Virus record (IMG/VR): IMGVR_UViG_3300020220_003971
Location: 1 to 24,615 of that record
DNA length: 24,615 nt
Strand: one strand, 5' to 3'
Source: a virus
This document shows, piece after piece, positions 23,526 to 24,615 of the stretch. Each line of letters opens with the position of its first letter. The stretch's first letter is position 1. The translations under genes were made by a program, and so were the position numbers. The notes beneath the pieces are model-generated. The model made no database searches, was not told the origin of the DNA, and worked only from the letters and a program-made list of their open reading frames with translations.

Positions 23526-24615
23526 TTATGGTAAATTAATTTCTACAGGGCCAATCTTATTACACCAACCGGTATCTTTTCTATGTGGCCAAACAGTCCA
23601 GCTTATCGGTCTCTTGTCTGAGCAAAATTTTAAAAAGAAACTACAATTAGGTTTTGCAAGTTCTTCGTGTAATCTAAAACCTGTTAAATCATCTCTAAAC
23701 ACCTCTTCCCCATTTTCATCATGAGCACCTACATACCAAAAATCATAAAGATTATTATCATCTAATGCTACAGATTTACCATCAACCCAAATATCTACGC
23801 ACCAGTTTCTACCTAATGCTTTGTAATAATCTTCTTTTGTTGGGTATAAGTTAGGGTTATCTTTCCAATTTGGAGTGGGTGCTTCAAGTTTTTCGGGCCA
23901 TGTATATGGGTGTACTTTACGTTCATTAAACTTTAACCCTGCGTATAACTCATAATCTTCTAATGACCGTATTGATCCAAAAAAGTATTTTTCAAAATTA
24001 ATATCACGCTCTTCACCATCCATTCCAAATAATTTACGGTTACGTAAATGGCTACGGTCATTAGCGTTTAACCAGTTTTCTTCAAATTTTCTCTTATCTA
24101 TATCTGTATCTTCCCAGTGTTTGGGTCTACCTTTTCTTGTGTATTCATGCCATGCTATAACTTTATGTGGGTGAAATAAATCGTACCCCCATGTATAAGC
24201 ACGAGCTGCAATACTTATTTCTTCACCGTGAAAATAGTAATTTGGATCATGTTGAACTTCTTTACAAAAAGAACCTAATGTAAATGTACAATGTGCACTA
24301 TAAAATCTAGCACGCATTGGCTCCACACGTGTTTGATAGTCTGGGATTGTTGCAGGTAAAAAGAAAATAGCTCCTTCAGGTATAAATCTATCAAACTCCA
24401 TGAACCAAGGGTCTGGTTGTCGTGCAGCTGGGTCATTGTCGGGATCAAAAGAAGAAGTGTATGCGGTCAATAAAGGTTTTTCATACCCCATATTTTGCAA
24501 TTGTTTAACCATATCAATTGCAATAGTGTCCCAACCTTTATTGAATCTCATATGAGAATCTATTTGAAAAGTATACTTTTCATCTTTATAGTGTTGTTGA
24601 ACTAAATTTCTAGCC
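23526..24615 (-). CDS. GlcNAc-transferase-like glycosyltransferase (5' end outside window)
   Basis: At least 362 residues; the frame stays open to the window edge, so the first visible methionine (24551) is internal. Reading upstream of it gives ARNLVQQHYKDEKYTFQIDS, then HMRFNKGWD, a characteristic core of the GlcNAc-glycosyltransferase family (Skp1-type, PF11397-like), with Asp-Ser-His as the metal-binding DxD equivalent (24552-24560). Further family features are FYSAHCTFTLGSFCKEV, YYFHGEEISIAARAYTWGYD and LFHPHKVIAWHEYTRK. The last 110 residues (WCVDIWVDGKSVALDDNN to the end) form an extra domain of unknown role. It is followed after 1 nt by the methyltransferase/glycosyltransferase fusion, so the pair is likely co-translated and acts in one glycan pathway. 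Confidence 0.85.
   Translation of the reverse strand, partial: ARNLVQQHYKDEKYTFQIDSHMRFNKGWDTIAIDMVKQLQNMGYEKPLLTAYTSSFDPDNDPAARQPDPWFMEFDRFIPEGAIFFLPATIPDYQTRVEPMRARFYSAHCTFTLGSFCKEVQHDPNYYFHGEEISIAARAYTWGYDLFHPHKVIAWHEYTRKGRPKHWEDTDIDKRKFEENWLNANDRSHLRNRKLFGMDGEERDINFEKYFFGSIRSLEDYELYAGLKFNERKVHPYTWPEKLEAPTPNWKDNPNLYPTKEDYYKALGRNWCVDIWVDGKSVALDDNNLYDFWYVGAHDENGEEVFRDDLTGFRLHEELAKPNCSFFLKFCSDKRPISWTVWPHRKDTGWCNKIGPVEINLP

Noticed and set aside
23526-24551. Start of the GlcNAc-transferase gene at the methionine at 24551
   Set aside because: The frame continues upstream to the window edge with conserved family sequence including the Asp-Ser-His motif, so this methionine is internal.

Overview
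The window is a 24.6-kb piece of a T4-like myovirus genome. The virus is AT-rich and lytic-type, most likely from a marine or other aquatic source. A major capsid protein (gp23), scaffold (gp22), prohead protease (gp21), head-completion nuclease (gp4), a neck protein and a gp5-type baseplate hub show this. They lie in one minus-strand block with T4-style late-promoter octamers (TATAAATA or AATAAATA). The host cannot be named from this sequence. Almost no gene has a Shine-Dalgarno sequence, there are no photosynthesis genes, and the DNA is very AT-rich.

Layout. (1) 1-736, plus strand: tRNA-Ala(TGC), tRNA-Gly(GCC), a complete one-piece tmRNA (ssrA) and tRNA-Ser(TGA), all with encoded CCA. (2) 737-3171, plus strand: a glycosyltransferase-like protein, a pyrimidine-dimer glycosylase-family protein and GMP reductase (guaC). 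(3) 3168-6805, minus strand: a gp5-like hub without an evident lysozyme domain but with two CxxCxGxG cysteine motifs, and a large unknown protein upstream of it. (4) 6887-7828, plus strand: queF, which makes preQ1 from preQ0, standing alone between late genes and closed by a strong bidirectional terminator. (5) 7893-14060, minus strand: gp23, gp22, a 44-residue prohead-core-like gene, gp21, an unknown 204-residue gene, gp4, neck protein and a small fibre-like protein. (6) 14100-21018, minus strand: two giant proteins of 1191 and 1116 residues with propeller-like and LamG-like regions, probably fibres or other adhesins. (7) 21032-24615, minus strand: a three-domain FkbM methyltransferase/YibB-like/glycosyltransferase fusion and a GlcNAc-transferase-like gene cut by the window edge.

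How it fits together. The minus strand is the late virion programme. Assembly genes are followed, in the same transcription direction, by baseplate genes and preceded by giant surface proteins and sugar-modifying enzymes. This order suggests that the virion surface, or a host glycan, is glycosylated and methylated. The plus strand carries translation support (tRNAs, tmRNA), DNA repair and purine genes. guaC and queF both act on guanine-derived compounds, which makes 7-deazaguanine modification of phage DNA or tRNA a reasonable hypothesis, although no preQ0 synthesis or insertion gene lies in the window. Terminase, portal, sheath and tube genes are not present here.
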